DNA of 64,000 nucleotides from positions 2,108,001 to 2,172,000 of the forward strand of contig CBDBJR010000002.1 of NCBI GenBank assembly GCA_965206445.1. Reading direction: 5' to 3'. Under the pieces are notes generated by a model. That model was given only the letters and a program-made list of their open reading frames with translations, was not told the DNA's origin and did no database searches. Made by a program: the position numbers and the translations under genes. The stretch comes from CBDBJR01 sp965206445 (lineage in GTDB: Bacteria; Pseudomonadota; Gammaproteobacteria; Arenicellales; Poriferihabitantaceae). Each line of letters starts with the position of its first letter. Position 1 is the first letter of the stretch. Positions 25,388 to 34,753 of this stretch are shown one piece after another.

Positions 25388-25800
25388 CAACCCACCTGAC
25401 GCGCTGCAAAATGCGTTTGCACCGGCAGTTTGGCGCTCGCCAAACGAAATGCCTCGCGCGCCAGTGCTTCGGGCACACCTTCGATTTCATACAGCATGGA
25501 ACCGGGCTGAATCCGTGCGACCCAGTATTCCGGGTTGCCCTTGCCTTTACCCATACGCACTTCCAGCGGTTTTTTCGACACCGGCTTGTCGGGGAAAACG
25601 CGAATCCAGATGCGGCCACCACGCTTTACATGGCGTGTAATCGCCCGCCGGGCAGCCTCAATCTGCCGTGCGGTCAACCGCCCGCGGCCAATCGATTGCA
25701 GCCCGAATTCACCAAAGCTGACCCGATTACCGCGCGTCGCCAGACCGCGATTGCGCCCTTTCTGCTGTTTGCGAAACTTGGTTCTTTTCGGTTGTAGCAT
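25387..25800 (-). CDS. rplP: 50S ribosomal protein L16
   Basis: 137 residues: MLQPKRTKFRKQQKGRNRG, the KRGGRIWIRVFPDKPVSKKPLEVRMGKGKG block and VPEALAREAFRLASAKLP. It contacts the A-site tRNA elbow. It precedes rpmC with one-base overlap. Confidence 0.98.
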   Translation of the reverse strand: MLQPKRTKFRKQQKGRNRGLATRGNRVSFGEFGLQSIGRGRLTARQIEAARRAITRHVKRGGRIWIRVFPDKPVSKKPLEVRMGKGKGNPEYWVARIQPGSMLYEIEGVPEALAREAFRLASAKLPVQTHFAARQVG

Positions 25801-25818
25801 CGTTTTACGCTCTACCGC

Positions 25819-26499
25819 TTATGCCGCTTCGGTTTTCGGTTCCCGGCCGTCCGCGGGCACGTTTTTTTCCGGCTTCAGCACTTCACCCTTGAAGACCCAG
25901 ACTTTGACGCCAATGACGCCGTAAGAGGTATGGGCCTCATGCACACCATAATCAATATCCGCCCGCAGCGTATGCAGCGGCACGCGGCCTTCCCGGTACC
26001 ATTCTGTACGCGCAATTTCCACGCCGTTCAACCTGCCGGCCAGCATGACTTTTATGCCTTCCGCACCGAGACGCATCGAGTTTTGCACCGCGCGCTTCAT
26101 CGCCCGCCGAAACATAATGCGCTTTTCCAACTGCTGACAAATATTTTCCGCTATCAGCTTGGCATCCAGCTCCGGCTTGCGAATCTCTTCTACCGCAACT
26201 TGTACCGACGCACCGTTCAGCTTGGTCAGAGTGGTGCGCAGACGTTCGATATCTTCACCTTTTTTACCGATGACAATGCCGGGGCGAGCGGTATGTATGG
26301 TCACATTCAAGTTTTGCGCCGGCCGATCGATCACAATTTTGCTGACCGCCGCATTGGACAGCTTCTGCGAAATGTATCGGCGAATTTTCAGATCAACCGC
26401 CAGCGTTGCCGCATAAGTGCTGCTCGGCGCGTACCATTTGGTAATGAAATCTTTGGTGATTCCCAGCCGCATGCCATTCGGATGTATTTTTTGGCCCAT
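25819..26499 (-). CDS. rpsC: 30S ribosomal protein S3
   Basis: 226 residues. N-terminal MGQKIHPNGMRLGITKDF, the KH type II domain with VIGKKGEDIERLR, and the C-terminal domain with RTEWYREGRVPLHTLRADID. Forms part of the mRNA entry pore and helicase. The tail is short, ending DGREPKTEAA. Confidence 0.98.
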   Translation of the reverse strand: MGQKIHPNGMRLGITKDFITKWYAPSSTYAATLAVDLKIRRYISQKLSNAAVSKIVIDRPAQNLNVTIHTARPGIVIGKKGEDIERLRTTLTKLNGASVQVAVEEIRKPELDAKLIAENICQQLEKRIMFRRAMKRAVQNSMRLGAEGIKVMLAGRLNGVEIARTEWYREGRVPLHTLRADIDYGVHEAHTSYGVIGVKVWVFKGEVLKPEKNVPADGREPKTEAA

Positions 26500-26526
26500 T
26501 TGCTTGCTTGCGTTGACAGTTTAGAT

Positions 26527-26877
26527 TCAGGATTTTAGCGGCTCATCGCTCACTGCCAGTGTGATGTGGCAGTTGCGTTTGATAATTCGACTGCCGCGCC
26601 CTTTGGCACGGGCGCGAAACCGCTTCAGGCTCGGCGCCTCATCCACCATGATCTGGCTGACCCAAAGCCGATCGATATCGGCCCCTTCGTTATGCTCCGC
26701 ATTGGCGATCGCAGAGTCCAGCACCTTCTTGACGATAGCGGCGCCTTTTTTTCTGCTGAATGCCAGCGTATCGATCGCTTTTTGCACCGGCAGAGAGCGG
26801 ATCTGATCGGCCACCAGACGGCATTTTTGCGGCGACAGTCGAACATATTTAGCAATGCATCTGGCCTGCATGATCAT
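26527..26877 (-). CDS. rplV: 50S ribosomal protein L22
   Basis: 116 residues. VRLSPQKCRLVADQIRSLPVQKA, NAEHNEGADIDRLWV and the tunnel-lining loop AKGRGSRIIKRNCHITL are present. With the ATG at 26877 it overlaps the rpsS stop (ATGA); a second ATG two codons later is possible. Confidence 0.97.
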   Translation of the reverse strand: MIMQARCIAKYVRLSPQKCRLVADQIRSLPVQKAIDTLAFSRKKGAAIVKKVLDSAIANAEHNEGADIDRLWVSQIMVDEAPSLKRFRARAKGRGSRIIKRNCHITLAVSDEPLKS

Positions 26878-27146
26878 CTCGCTTTTTTGCCGGCGGTATG
26901 GCCGCGATAGGTGCGCGTCGGCGCAAACTCGCCCAGTTTATGCCCCACCATGTTTTCATTGATCAAAATCGGCATGTGCTGGCGACCGTTATGCACCGCA
27001 ATAGTGACGCCAACGAATTCGGGCATAATCACCGACCGGCGCGACCAGGTTTTAATCGGCCGACGAGAGTTTTCTGCGCGCGCCTTTTCTACCTTGCCCC
27101 ATAGCTGGTGATCGACAAACGGACCTTTTTTAATTGAGCGCGGCAT
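26874..27146 (-). CDS. rpsS: 30S ribosomal protein S19
   Basis: 90 residues, small-subunit head. MPRSIKKGPFVDHQLW, KTWSRRSVIMPEFVGVTIAVHNG and KLGEFAPTRTYRGHTAGKK define the family. Two bases separate it from rplB. Confidence 0.98.
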   Translation of the reverse strand: MPRSIKKGPFVDHQLWGKVEKARAENSRRPIKTWSRRSVIMPEFVGVTIAVHNGRQHMPILINENMVGHKLGEFAPTRTYRGHTAGKKAR

Positions 27147-27148
27147 GA

Positions 27149-27973
27149 TTATTTCTTGCGTCGACGAACGATCATGGAAGAAGTCCGCTTGTTAGAGCGG
27201 GTACGATAGCCTTTGGTCGGCATGCCCCAGGGTGAAACCGGATGACGCCCACCGGAAGTGCGCCCCTCACCGCCACCATGCGGATGATCCACCGGATTCA
27301 TTGCGACCCCGCGCACCGTCGGGCGAATACCGCGCCAACGCTTGGCACCGGCTTTGCCTAATTTGCGCAGACTGTTCTCGGCATTGCCAACCTGGCCAAT
27401 CGTGGCCCGGCAGTCCAGATGCAGCTTGCGCATTTCGCCCGAACGCAGGCGCAGTTGCGCATAGTTGCCTTCCTTGCTGATAAACTGCGCCGACGTGCCG
27501 GCTGAACGCGCCAGCTGCGCCCCTTTGCCCGGCTTGAGTTCAATGCAATATATCACCGTGCCCACCGGCATATGACGCAGTGGCAGACAATTGCCCGTAT
27601 TATAAGGCACATTGGTGCCGGAAGAGACGACATCACCAACCGCCAGACCTTTGGGCGCAATCATGTAGCGATATTCGCCATCCTTGTACGACAGCAAGGC
27701 GATATAGGCGCTGCGGTTAGGGTCATATTCAAATCGCTTTACCGTTGCCGGAATACCGTCTTTGTTGCGTTTGAAATCGATCACGCGATAGTGCTGTTTG
27801 TGCCCGCCGCCGCGATGACGCACCGTAATCCGGCCCTGGTTATTGCGCCCGTCAATCGCAGTTTTCGGCTGTAGCAAAGGCCCGTACGGCTTGCCTTTAT
27901 GCAGCCCCGGTACAACCACCTTAACCATGCCGCGCCGGCTCGGTGTGACGGGTTTTTGTTTAACCAGTACCAT
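27149..27973 (-). CDS. rplB: 50S ribosomal protein L2
   Basis: 274 residues. Needed for subunit joining and peptidyl transfer. GRNNQGRITVRHRGGGHKQHYR in the N-terminal part and the signature VAMNPVDHPHGGGEGRTSGGRH with the catalysis-linked histidine near 230 are present. Confidence 0.98.
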   Translation of the reverse strand: MVLVKQKPVTPSRRGMVKVVVPGLHKGKPYGPLLQPKTAIDGRNNQGRITVRHRGGGHKQHYRVIDFKRNKDGIPATVKRFEYDPNRSAYIALLSYKDGEYRYMIAPKGLAVGDVVSSGTNVPYNTGNCLPLRHMPVGTVIYCIELKPGKGAQLARSAGTSAQFISKEGNYAQLRLRSGEMRKLHLDCRATIGQVGNAENSLRKLGKAGAKRWRGIRPTVRGVAMNPVDHPHGGGEGRTSGGRHPVSPWGMPTKGYRTRSNKRTSSMIVRRRKK

Positions 27974-28012
27974 CTCGATAATTCATCTGTGCCGATTCAC
28001 CCACACCGCCGC

Positions 28013-28315
28013 TTAAGCGCTGGCCATGCCGAGAAAATCGATATCATAACCGTCCTGCAGACGCACGTACGCTTTTTTCCAGTTGCTGCGCTGGCCCGGA
28101 GTACGGCCGAGTCGTTTGACTTTGCCGCGCACGTTCACTACCTGCACCTGTTTTACTTTCACTTCGAATAATGTCTCAACCGCATGACGAATTTCCGCTT
28201 TACTGGCATTTGCCAGCACCGCAAAAACCACCTGATGCTGCTTGTCGGCCAGCCGGGTGCTTTTTTCAGAAATCACCTGGCGACGAATAATCTGATACAA
28301 CCTTTCCTGATTCAT
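28013..28315 (-). CDS. rplW: 50S ribosomal protein L23
   Basis: 100 residues at the exit-tunnel mouth. RRQVISEKSTRLADKQHQVVFAV and the C-terminal GRTPGQRSNWKKAYVRL block identify it. Its start overlaps the rplD stop (ATGA). Confidence 0.98.
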   Translation of the reverse strand: MNQERLYQIIRRQVISEKSTRLADKQHQVVFAVLANASKAEIRHAVETLFEVKVKQVQVVNVRGKVKRLGRTPGQRSNWKKAYVRLQDGYDIDFLGMASA

Positions 28316-28935
28316 TGCAGCGCTCTGTCAATCTGCTTAATTGCGTCGGCGGTAACCAGTATTTTATCATATCGAATCAAACTAAGCGGCTCAATGTGCC
28401 TGGCCTCGCATACTTCGGTGCCCACCAGATTGCGCGCCGCCAATTCGATATTCGCGTTATTCTCGGCCAGCACCAGCAACGACTGCGGGGCGTTCAAAGC
28501 AGACAGCAAGGTGGCCAGCGCCCTGGTTTTCGGCTGCTCTATATTCAACCCGTCCACCACTATCAAACGCTCCTGACGAACCAACTCGGAGAGAATTGAG
28601 CACATCGCCGCACGGTACATCTTGCGATTGACCTTTTGTGAAAAATCGCGTGTGGTCGCCGGAAAAGCGCGTCCGCCACCGCGGAAAATATTACTGCGGA
28701 TGGTGCCCGCTCGTGCTCGCCCGCTGCCTTTCTGGCGCCATGGCTTTGCGCCGCCGCCTCTGACCGCGGCGCGATTTTTTTGCGCCCGGGTGCCCTGCCG
28801 ACCACCGGCCAGATAGGCGGTCACCACTTGATGGATCAGCGGCTCGTTGAAATCTCGACCAAATACGGCGCTTGAAACAGCGACACTACCGGTGGCACCG
28901 GAAGTGGGTTCATTGATGGTCAGTTCAACTGTCAT
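28312..28935 (-). CDS. rplD: 50S ribosomal protein L4
   Basis: 207 residues. L4 lines the exit tunnel and in E. coli represses the S10 operon by both transcription and translation control. The tunnel loop KPWRQKGSGRARAGTIRSNIFRGGG is conserved. I start at ATG 28935 (MTVELTINEP); an ATG seven codons upstream overlaps the rplC spacer and is less likely. Confidence 0.96.
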   Translation of the reverse strand: MTVELTINEPTSGATGSVAVSSAVFGRDFNEPLIHQVVTAYLAGGRQGTRAQKNRAAVRGGGAKPWRQKGSGRARAGTIRSNIFRGGGRAFPATTRDFSQKVNRKMYRAAMCSILSELVRQERLIVVDGLNIEQPKTRALATLLSALNAPQSLLVLAENNANIELAARNLVGTEVCEARHIEPLSLIRYDKILVTADAIKQIDRALQ

Positions 28936-28963
28936 GGTTCTCAAATCCGCTCGCATCCGGCGC

Positions 28964-29605
28964 TCATTTCACCGCTGCTTTCACCGCCGGACGGATAACA
29001 ATATCCGCATCCCTGGCCCCCGGAACGGAGCCGCTCACCAACAGCAGATTGCGTTCGGCATCGACCCGAACAATATGCAGATTTTGCTGTACGCGCTGTG
29101 CCGAGCCCATATGACCGGCCATCTTCTTGCCTTTAAACACCCGCCCGGGATCCTGCGCATGTCCAATAGAACCCGATAACCGATGCGCCTTGGAGCTGCC
29201 GTGTGAGGCGCGGCCACCGGCAAAGCCGTGCCGCTTGATAACACCGGCAAAACCTTTACCGATGGTTTTTCCGGTAATGTCGACGCTTTGGCCCGGGCTG
29301 AACAACTCTACCGTTAGCTGCCCACCGACCTGATGCTCTGCCGGATGGGCAAGACGAAACTCCCAAACACCTCGGCCCGCTTCAACCGCGGCTTTCGCAA
29401 AGTGACCGCGCATCGCTTTTGTTACCCGGTGAGCGCGACGCTCACCCACGGTAACCTGCACGGCATGATAGCCGTCTGTTGCGGGCGCTTTAACCTGCGT
29501 GATCCGATTGGGCGTGACTTCAATCACAGTCACCGGCTGAGATTTGCCGCTTTCGGCAAACACCCGCGTCATACCAATTTTTTTACCTACCAGCCCGAGC
29601 GGCAT
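28964..29605 (-). CDS. rplC: 50S ribosomal protein L3
   Basis: 213 residues. LVGKKIGMTRVFAESG at the start, the W-loop region GRASHGSSKAHRLSGSIGHAQDPGRV and the KMAGHMG block are typical; it helps form the peptidyl-transferase centre. Confidence 0.98.
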   Translation of the reverse strand: MPLGLVGKKIGMTRVFAESGKSQPVTVIEVTPNRITQVKAPATDGYHAVQVTVGERRAHRVTKAMRGHFAKAAVEAGRGVWEFRLAHPAEHQVGGQLTVELFSPGQSVDITGKTIGKGFAGVIKRHGFAGGRASHGSSKAHRLSGSIGHAQDPGRVFKGKKMAGHMGSAQRVQQNLHIVRVDAERNLLLVSGSVPGARDADIVIRPAVKAAVK

Positions 29606-29658
29606 TTTTCCACCTGTTCAGTTGTATTTGATCGCATACGTTGATACCACCCGGTCAA

Positions 29659-29976
29659 TCAGCTCAGCTTGATTTCCACATCGACACCGGCAGCCAGATT
29701 CAGCTTCATCAGTGCATCGACGGTTTTATCGGTCGGCTCGACGATATCCAGAATCCGCTTGTGGGTTCTTATCTCAAACTGGTCGCGGGACGTTTTATTG
29801 ACATGCGGTGAACGCAGCAGCGTATATTTTTCAATTTTGGTCGGCAGCGGAATAGGCCCCATCACCATCGCGCCGGTACGGCGGGCGGTATCGACTATTT
29901 CCAGCGCCGAGCGATCGATTATCTTGTAATCAAACGCTTTCAAACTGATTCTGATTTTCTGGCTTTCAACCTTCAC
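29659..29976 (-). CDS. rpsJ: 30S ribosomal protein S10 / NusE
   Basis: 105 residues. Besides its ribosomal role it acts with NusB in antitermination and binds NusG. ISLKAFDYKIIDRSALEIVDTARRTGA and LTRSPHVNKTSRDQFEIR-like sequence match. The best start is GTG 29976, giving a short MKVESQKIRI leader; the ATG further upstream would start inside the tuf 3' flank. First gene of the S10 operon, 76 bp after tufA. Confidence 0.95.
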   Translation of the reverse strand: MKVESQKIRISLKAFDYKIIDRSALEIVDTARRTGAMVMGPIPLPTKIEKYTLLRSPHVNKTSRDQFEIRTHKRILDIVEPTDKTVDALMKLNLAAGVDVEIKLS

Positions 29977-30052
29977 GAATATATTCTTTCTGCAACAACG
30001 CCAACCAACCCCGTCAAGTGCATTTTCGAGTACCGCGACCGCGTACGGCGCA

Positions 30053-31246
<1,194 letters not shown>

Positions 31247-31291
31247 CGTTTTTTCCTCAGACTGGTTTGTTAAACCCCATAACTCCGGAAA

Positions 31292-33388
31292 CTATGCCGC
31301 CTTGATCGCCTGCGCGATTGTGTTCGATATCGGCGCATATTGCTTGAACTCCATGGTATACACAGCGCGTCCCTGGGTTGCCGATCGCATTGCCGTAGCG
31401 TAGCCAAACATTTCAGACAGCGGCACTGCCGCTTTGATTACCTTGCCGCCCGGTGCGCTCTCCATTTCCTGGATGATGCCGCGCCTGGCGCTCAAATCAC
31501 CACTGATACTCCCCATATATTCCTCAGGCGTCACCACTTCGACCGCCATCACCGGCTCAAGCAGCCGCGGCTGCGCCTTTTTCATACCATCGCGAAATGC
31601 CTGAATAGCGGCGGCCTTGAATGCATGCTCGGATGAATCCACCTCATGATACGAACCGAAGAATAACGTCACCTGCACATCGATCACAGGATAACCGGAA
31701 ATCACACCGGAGCGCATCGCTGCCTGTACGCCTTTATCGACCGAAGAAATATATTCACGCGGCACCACACCGCCTTTGATCGCATCGACAAACCGGTAGC
31801 CCTGCCCCAAAGCGAGCGGCTCAAGGCGAAGATGCACATGGCCATACTGACCGCGACCGCCGGTTTGTTTGACGTATTTATATTCCTGCTCCACCTGCCT
31901 GCCGACAGTTTCCCGATAGGCCACCTGCGGTCTGCCGATATTCGCATCGACGCCGAATTCGCGCTTCAACCGATCGATAATGATTTCCAGATGCAACTCA
32001 CCCATGCCGGAAATAATCGTCTGGCCGGACTCCGCATTCGCAGATACGCGAAACGACGGATCTTCGCACACCAGTCGGTGCAAAGCACCGGCGAGTTTTT
32101 CCTGGTCCAGTTTGGTTTTCGGCTCGACCGCCTGTGAAATCACTGGCTCCGGAAATTCGATGCATTCGAGGACGATTGGGTGCGCCGGAGCACACAAAGT
32201 GTCCCCGGTAGCCACCGTTTTCAGACCCACTGCGGCGGCAATATCACCGGCACCGACCGTCTTGATGTCTGCGCGATCGTTGGCATGCATCTGCAAAATC
32301 CGTCCAACGCGCTCTTTCGTGTCTTTGACCGGGTTATACACTGTATCCCCCGCTTTCAGCACACCAGAATACACCCGGAAAAAAACCAGTTGACCTAAAA
32401 ATGCATCCGACATGATCTTGAAACCCAACGCCGAAAATGGCGCCTGATCATCGGCTTTGCGTATTAACTGCGTCTTGTGATCAGCGGCAATGCCTTCGAC
32501 CGCCGGCACGTCCAGCGGACTCGGCAGATAATCAATGACCCCGTCCAACATCGACTGTATGCCTTTGTTTTTGAATGCACTGCCGCAAAAAACCGGAATA
32601 ATTTCATTCTTCAGCGTACGGGCGCGAATACCTCGACGAATCTCCTGCCCGGACAGGCTGCCCGATTCAAAGTATTTTTCCATCAACACGTCGTCGGATT
32701 CGGCCGCCGCCTCGACCAGCTTTCCACGCCAGGTCTGACAGAGCTCAGCGAGTGATTCCGGCAGGCTGGATTGCTCAACCCCACCCCCCAGCCTGTCATT
32801 CGACCATCGGAGCATTTTCTGCTCGATCAGATCCACCACGCCGGAAAACCCGTCCTCGGCCCCAACCGGCAACTGCATAACAATCGGGTGCGCACCCAAG
32901 CGCGTCTCAAGCTGCTGTACAACACGAAAGAAATCGGCGCCAATCCGGTCCATCTTGTTAATGAAGGCCATGCGCGGCACGCGGTACTTATCCGCCTGAC
33001 GCCACACCGTTTCGGACTGCGGCTCGACCCCGCCGACCGCACAAAAAACGGCAACCACGCCGTCCAGCACACGCAAAGACCGCTCGACCTCGATAGTAAA
33101 ATCAACATGCCCCGGCGTATCGATAATATTGATCCGATGTTCGGGGTATTGTTGGTTAAGGCCAGGCCAAAAGCAGGTCGTAGCAGCGGACGTAATCGTA
33201 ATGCCACGCTCCTGTTCCTGCTCCATCCAGTCCATCACCGCATTGCCGTCATGCACCTCTCCCATCTTGTGGGACAAGCCGGTGTAAAACAGCACGCGCT
33301 CGGTTATCGTCGTCTTACCCGCATCAATGTGGGCCATGATGCCGATGTTGCGATAGCGCTCGATTGGAGTTTTTCTGGTCACGATCAA
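31292..33388 (-). CDS. fusA: Elongation factor G
   Basis: 698 residues. The translocase GTPase: G1 AHIDAGKTT, switch I ERGITITSAATTCFW, G3 DTPGHVDFT, G4 NKMDRIGAD, and domain IV with the GGVVPREYISSVDKG segment. Size and motifs match canonical EF-G rather than EF-G2. Located between rpsG and tufA in the str operon. Confidence 0.99.
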   Translation of the reverse strand: MIVTRKTPIERYRNIGIMAHIDAGKTTITERVLFYTGLSHKMGEVHDGNAVMDWMEQEQERGITITSAATTCFWPGLNQQYPEHRINIIDTPGHVDFTIEVERSLRVLDGVVAVFCAVGGVEPQSETVWRQADKYRVPRMAFINKMDRIGADFFRVVQQLETRLGAHPIVMQLPVGAEDGFSGVVDLIEQKMLRWSNDRLGGGVEQSSLPESLAELCQTWRGKLVEAAAESDDVLMEKYFESGSLSGQEIRRGIRARTLKNEIIPVFCGSAFKNKGIQSMLDGVIDYLPSPLDVPAVEGIAADHKTQLIRKADDQAPFSALGFKIMSDAFLGQLVFFRVYSGVLKAGDTVYNPVKDTKERVGRILQMHANDRADIKTVGAGDIAAAVGLKTVATGDTLCAPAHPIVLECIEFPEPVISQAVEPKTKLDQEKLAGALHRLVCEDPSFRVSANAESGQTIISGMGELHLEIIIDRLKREFGVDANIGRPQVAYRETVGRQVEQEYKYVKQTGGRGQYGHVHLRLEPLALGQGYRFVDAIKGGVVPREYISSVDKGVQAAMRSGVISGYPVIDVQVTLFFGSYHEVDSSEHAFKAAAIQAFRDGMKKAQPRLLEPVMAVEVVTPEEYMGSISGDLSARRGIIQEMESAPGGKVIKAAVPLSEMFGYATAMRSATQGRAVYTMEFKQYAPISNTIAQAIKAA

Positions 33389-33411
33389 AAATAAATGTAT
33401 CGGAAAACGAT

Positions 33412-33882
33412 CTAGAATCGGTAATGCGAAAACGCTTTATTGGCTTCCGCCATTTTATGCGTATCGTCGCGCTTCTTTACTGCGCTGCCGCGCTCTTCTG
33501 CCGCATCCATAAACTCCCCTGCCAGCCGATCGGTCATTGATTTTTCGCTGCGCCGACGGGCGGAATCAACCAGCCAGCGCATCGCCAGCGCCATTTGGCG
33601 ATTCGGCCGCACTTCGACCGGCACCTGATAGGTTGCGCCGCCGACTCGTCGGCTCTTCACCTCAACCCCCGGACTCACCCTTTCCAAAGCGCTGACAAAA
33701 ACTGCAACCGGATCTTCTTTGCGGCGCTGCTTGATGATCTCCAATGCGCCGTACATCACCCTTTCAGCGATGGATTTTTTTCCATCCAGCATCATAATAT
33801 TGATAAATTTTGCGATGGTCCGATCGTTATATTTCGGATCGGGCAAAATTTTTCGCTTTGGTACTTCTCGTCTTCTTGGCAT
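33412..33882 (-). CDS. rpsG: 30S ribosomal protein S7
   Basis: 156 residues. Main organiser of the small-subunit head, and in E. coli the translational repressor of the str operon. Recognised by MPRRREVPKRKILPDPKYND, MLDGKKSIAERVMYGAL and VRPNRQMALAMRWLVDSARRR. A 190-bp gap separates it from rpsL, longer than usual. Confidence 0.98.
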   Translation of the reverse strand: MPRRREVPKRKILPDPKYNDRTIAKFINIMMLDGKKSIAERVMYGALEIIKQRRKEDPVAVFVSALERVSPGVEVKSRRVGGATYQVPVEVRPNRQMALAMRWLVDSARRRSEKSMTDRLAGEFMDAAEERGSAVKKRDDTHKMAEANKAFSHYRF

Positions 33883-34073
33883 TTTTCGCTCATCGGCCTA
33901 ATCGGCCTGATCACATCGCTTTGACCGGTCAAACAAATCAACCGGCGTCATCCGCACATTGCCCGACAACACGCATTCACCATCGGGCCTCAAGGCTGTC
34001 TTCGCTATTACGGGGCCGTCTGTTTTATCGCTCATCAACTGCCACAGCCGCGCTCCCCGCGCCGCTCTACAGC

Positions 34074-34448
34074 TTATGATTTAGGGCGTTTTGCACCATA
34101 TTTAGATCGGCCTTGCCGCCGATCCGATACGCCGGATGTATCCAGCGCCCCGCGCACGGTATGGTAGCGCACGCCCGGCAAATCCTTGACTCGACCGCCA
34201 CGCAGCAACACCACCGAGTGCTCCTGTAAATTGTGCCCTTCACCGCCGATATACGTGGTGACCTCATAGCCGTTGGTCAGTCGCACACGCGCCACTTTAC
34301 GCAGTGCCGAATTTGGCTTCTTCGGCGTGGTGGTGTAAACCCGCGTACAGACGCCGCGCTTTTGCGGGCAGGCCTGCAACGCCGGTACATTCGACTTTTT
34401 AACCTGCTTTTTGCGCGGGTTTCTAACGAGTTGGCTCAGTGTCGGCAT
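34074..34448 (-). CDS. rpsL: 30S ribosomal protein S12
   Basis: 124 residues. Decoding-centre protein and streptomycin target. MPTLSQLVRNPRK, the TTPKKPNSALRKVARVRLTNG loop containing the Lys43-equivalent, and GVRYHTVRGALDTSGV are intact, so no resistance-type substitution is apparent at the two classic lysines. First gene of the str operon. Confidence 0.99.
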   Translation of the reverse strand: MPTLSQLVRNPRKKQVKKSNVPALQACPQKRGVCTRVYTTTPKKPNSALRKVARVRLTNGYEVTTYIGGEGHNLQEHSVVLLRGGRVKDLPGVRYHTVRGALDTSGVSDRRQGRSKYGAKRPKS

Positions 34449-34614
34449 CGTACGATAGTAATAAATTTCGGTTGTTTTGCCCCATTTAAATCCGCGCCCT
34501 GCCCTGCCTTTCGGCGTCGCCGGCCCGGATCCCCTCGACCACCGTGCAAAAATCGTCCAACCGCCGCGGATATTACGGCCAATCAGCCTTGTAGCGCTGC
34601 CTGGTGTCGAGCGA

Positions 34615-34633
34615 CTGTCGGCATTTCCGACAG
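34615..34633 (-). promoter_or_regulatory. Hairpin in the rpsL leader
   Basis: Perfect 7-bp stem CTGTCGG/CCGACAG with a 5-nt loop. It falls just after the predicted start of the rpsL transcript, near the 5' end of the mRNA. No T-run follows, so it is not a simple terminator. It might stabilise the leader or bind a regulator. Confidence 0.5.
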
Positions 34634-34645
34634 CGAGGGCCGCGT

Positions 34646-34675
34646 ATTTTATGCTTCGGAAGCGCTCGTTGTCAA
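34646..34675 (-). promoter_or_regulatory. Sigma70-type promoter of the str operon
   Basis: On the minus strand, consensus TTGACA (34675-34670), an 18-bp spacer, then TAAAAT (34651-34646). It lies about 200 bp upstream of rpsL in the 305-bp gap after rpoC; the rest of that gap (34449-34753) contains the leader hairpin and no gene. This is the best promoter match I found in the cluster. Confidence 0.8.
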
Positions 34676-34753
34676 GATAAAGATCGTGCCTTTTGCCGTT
34701 CGGCCGCTATCGCCAGCGACCGCTCAATCGGCGCGCACCGGACGGCGATTTGT

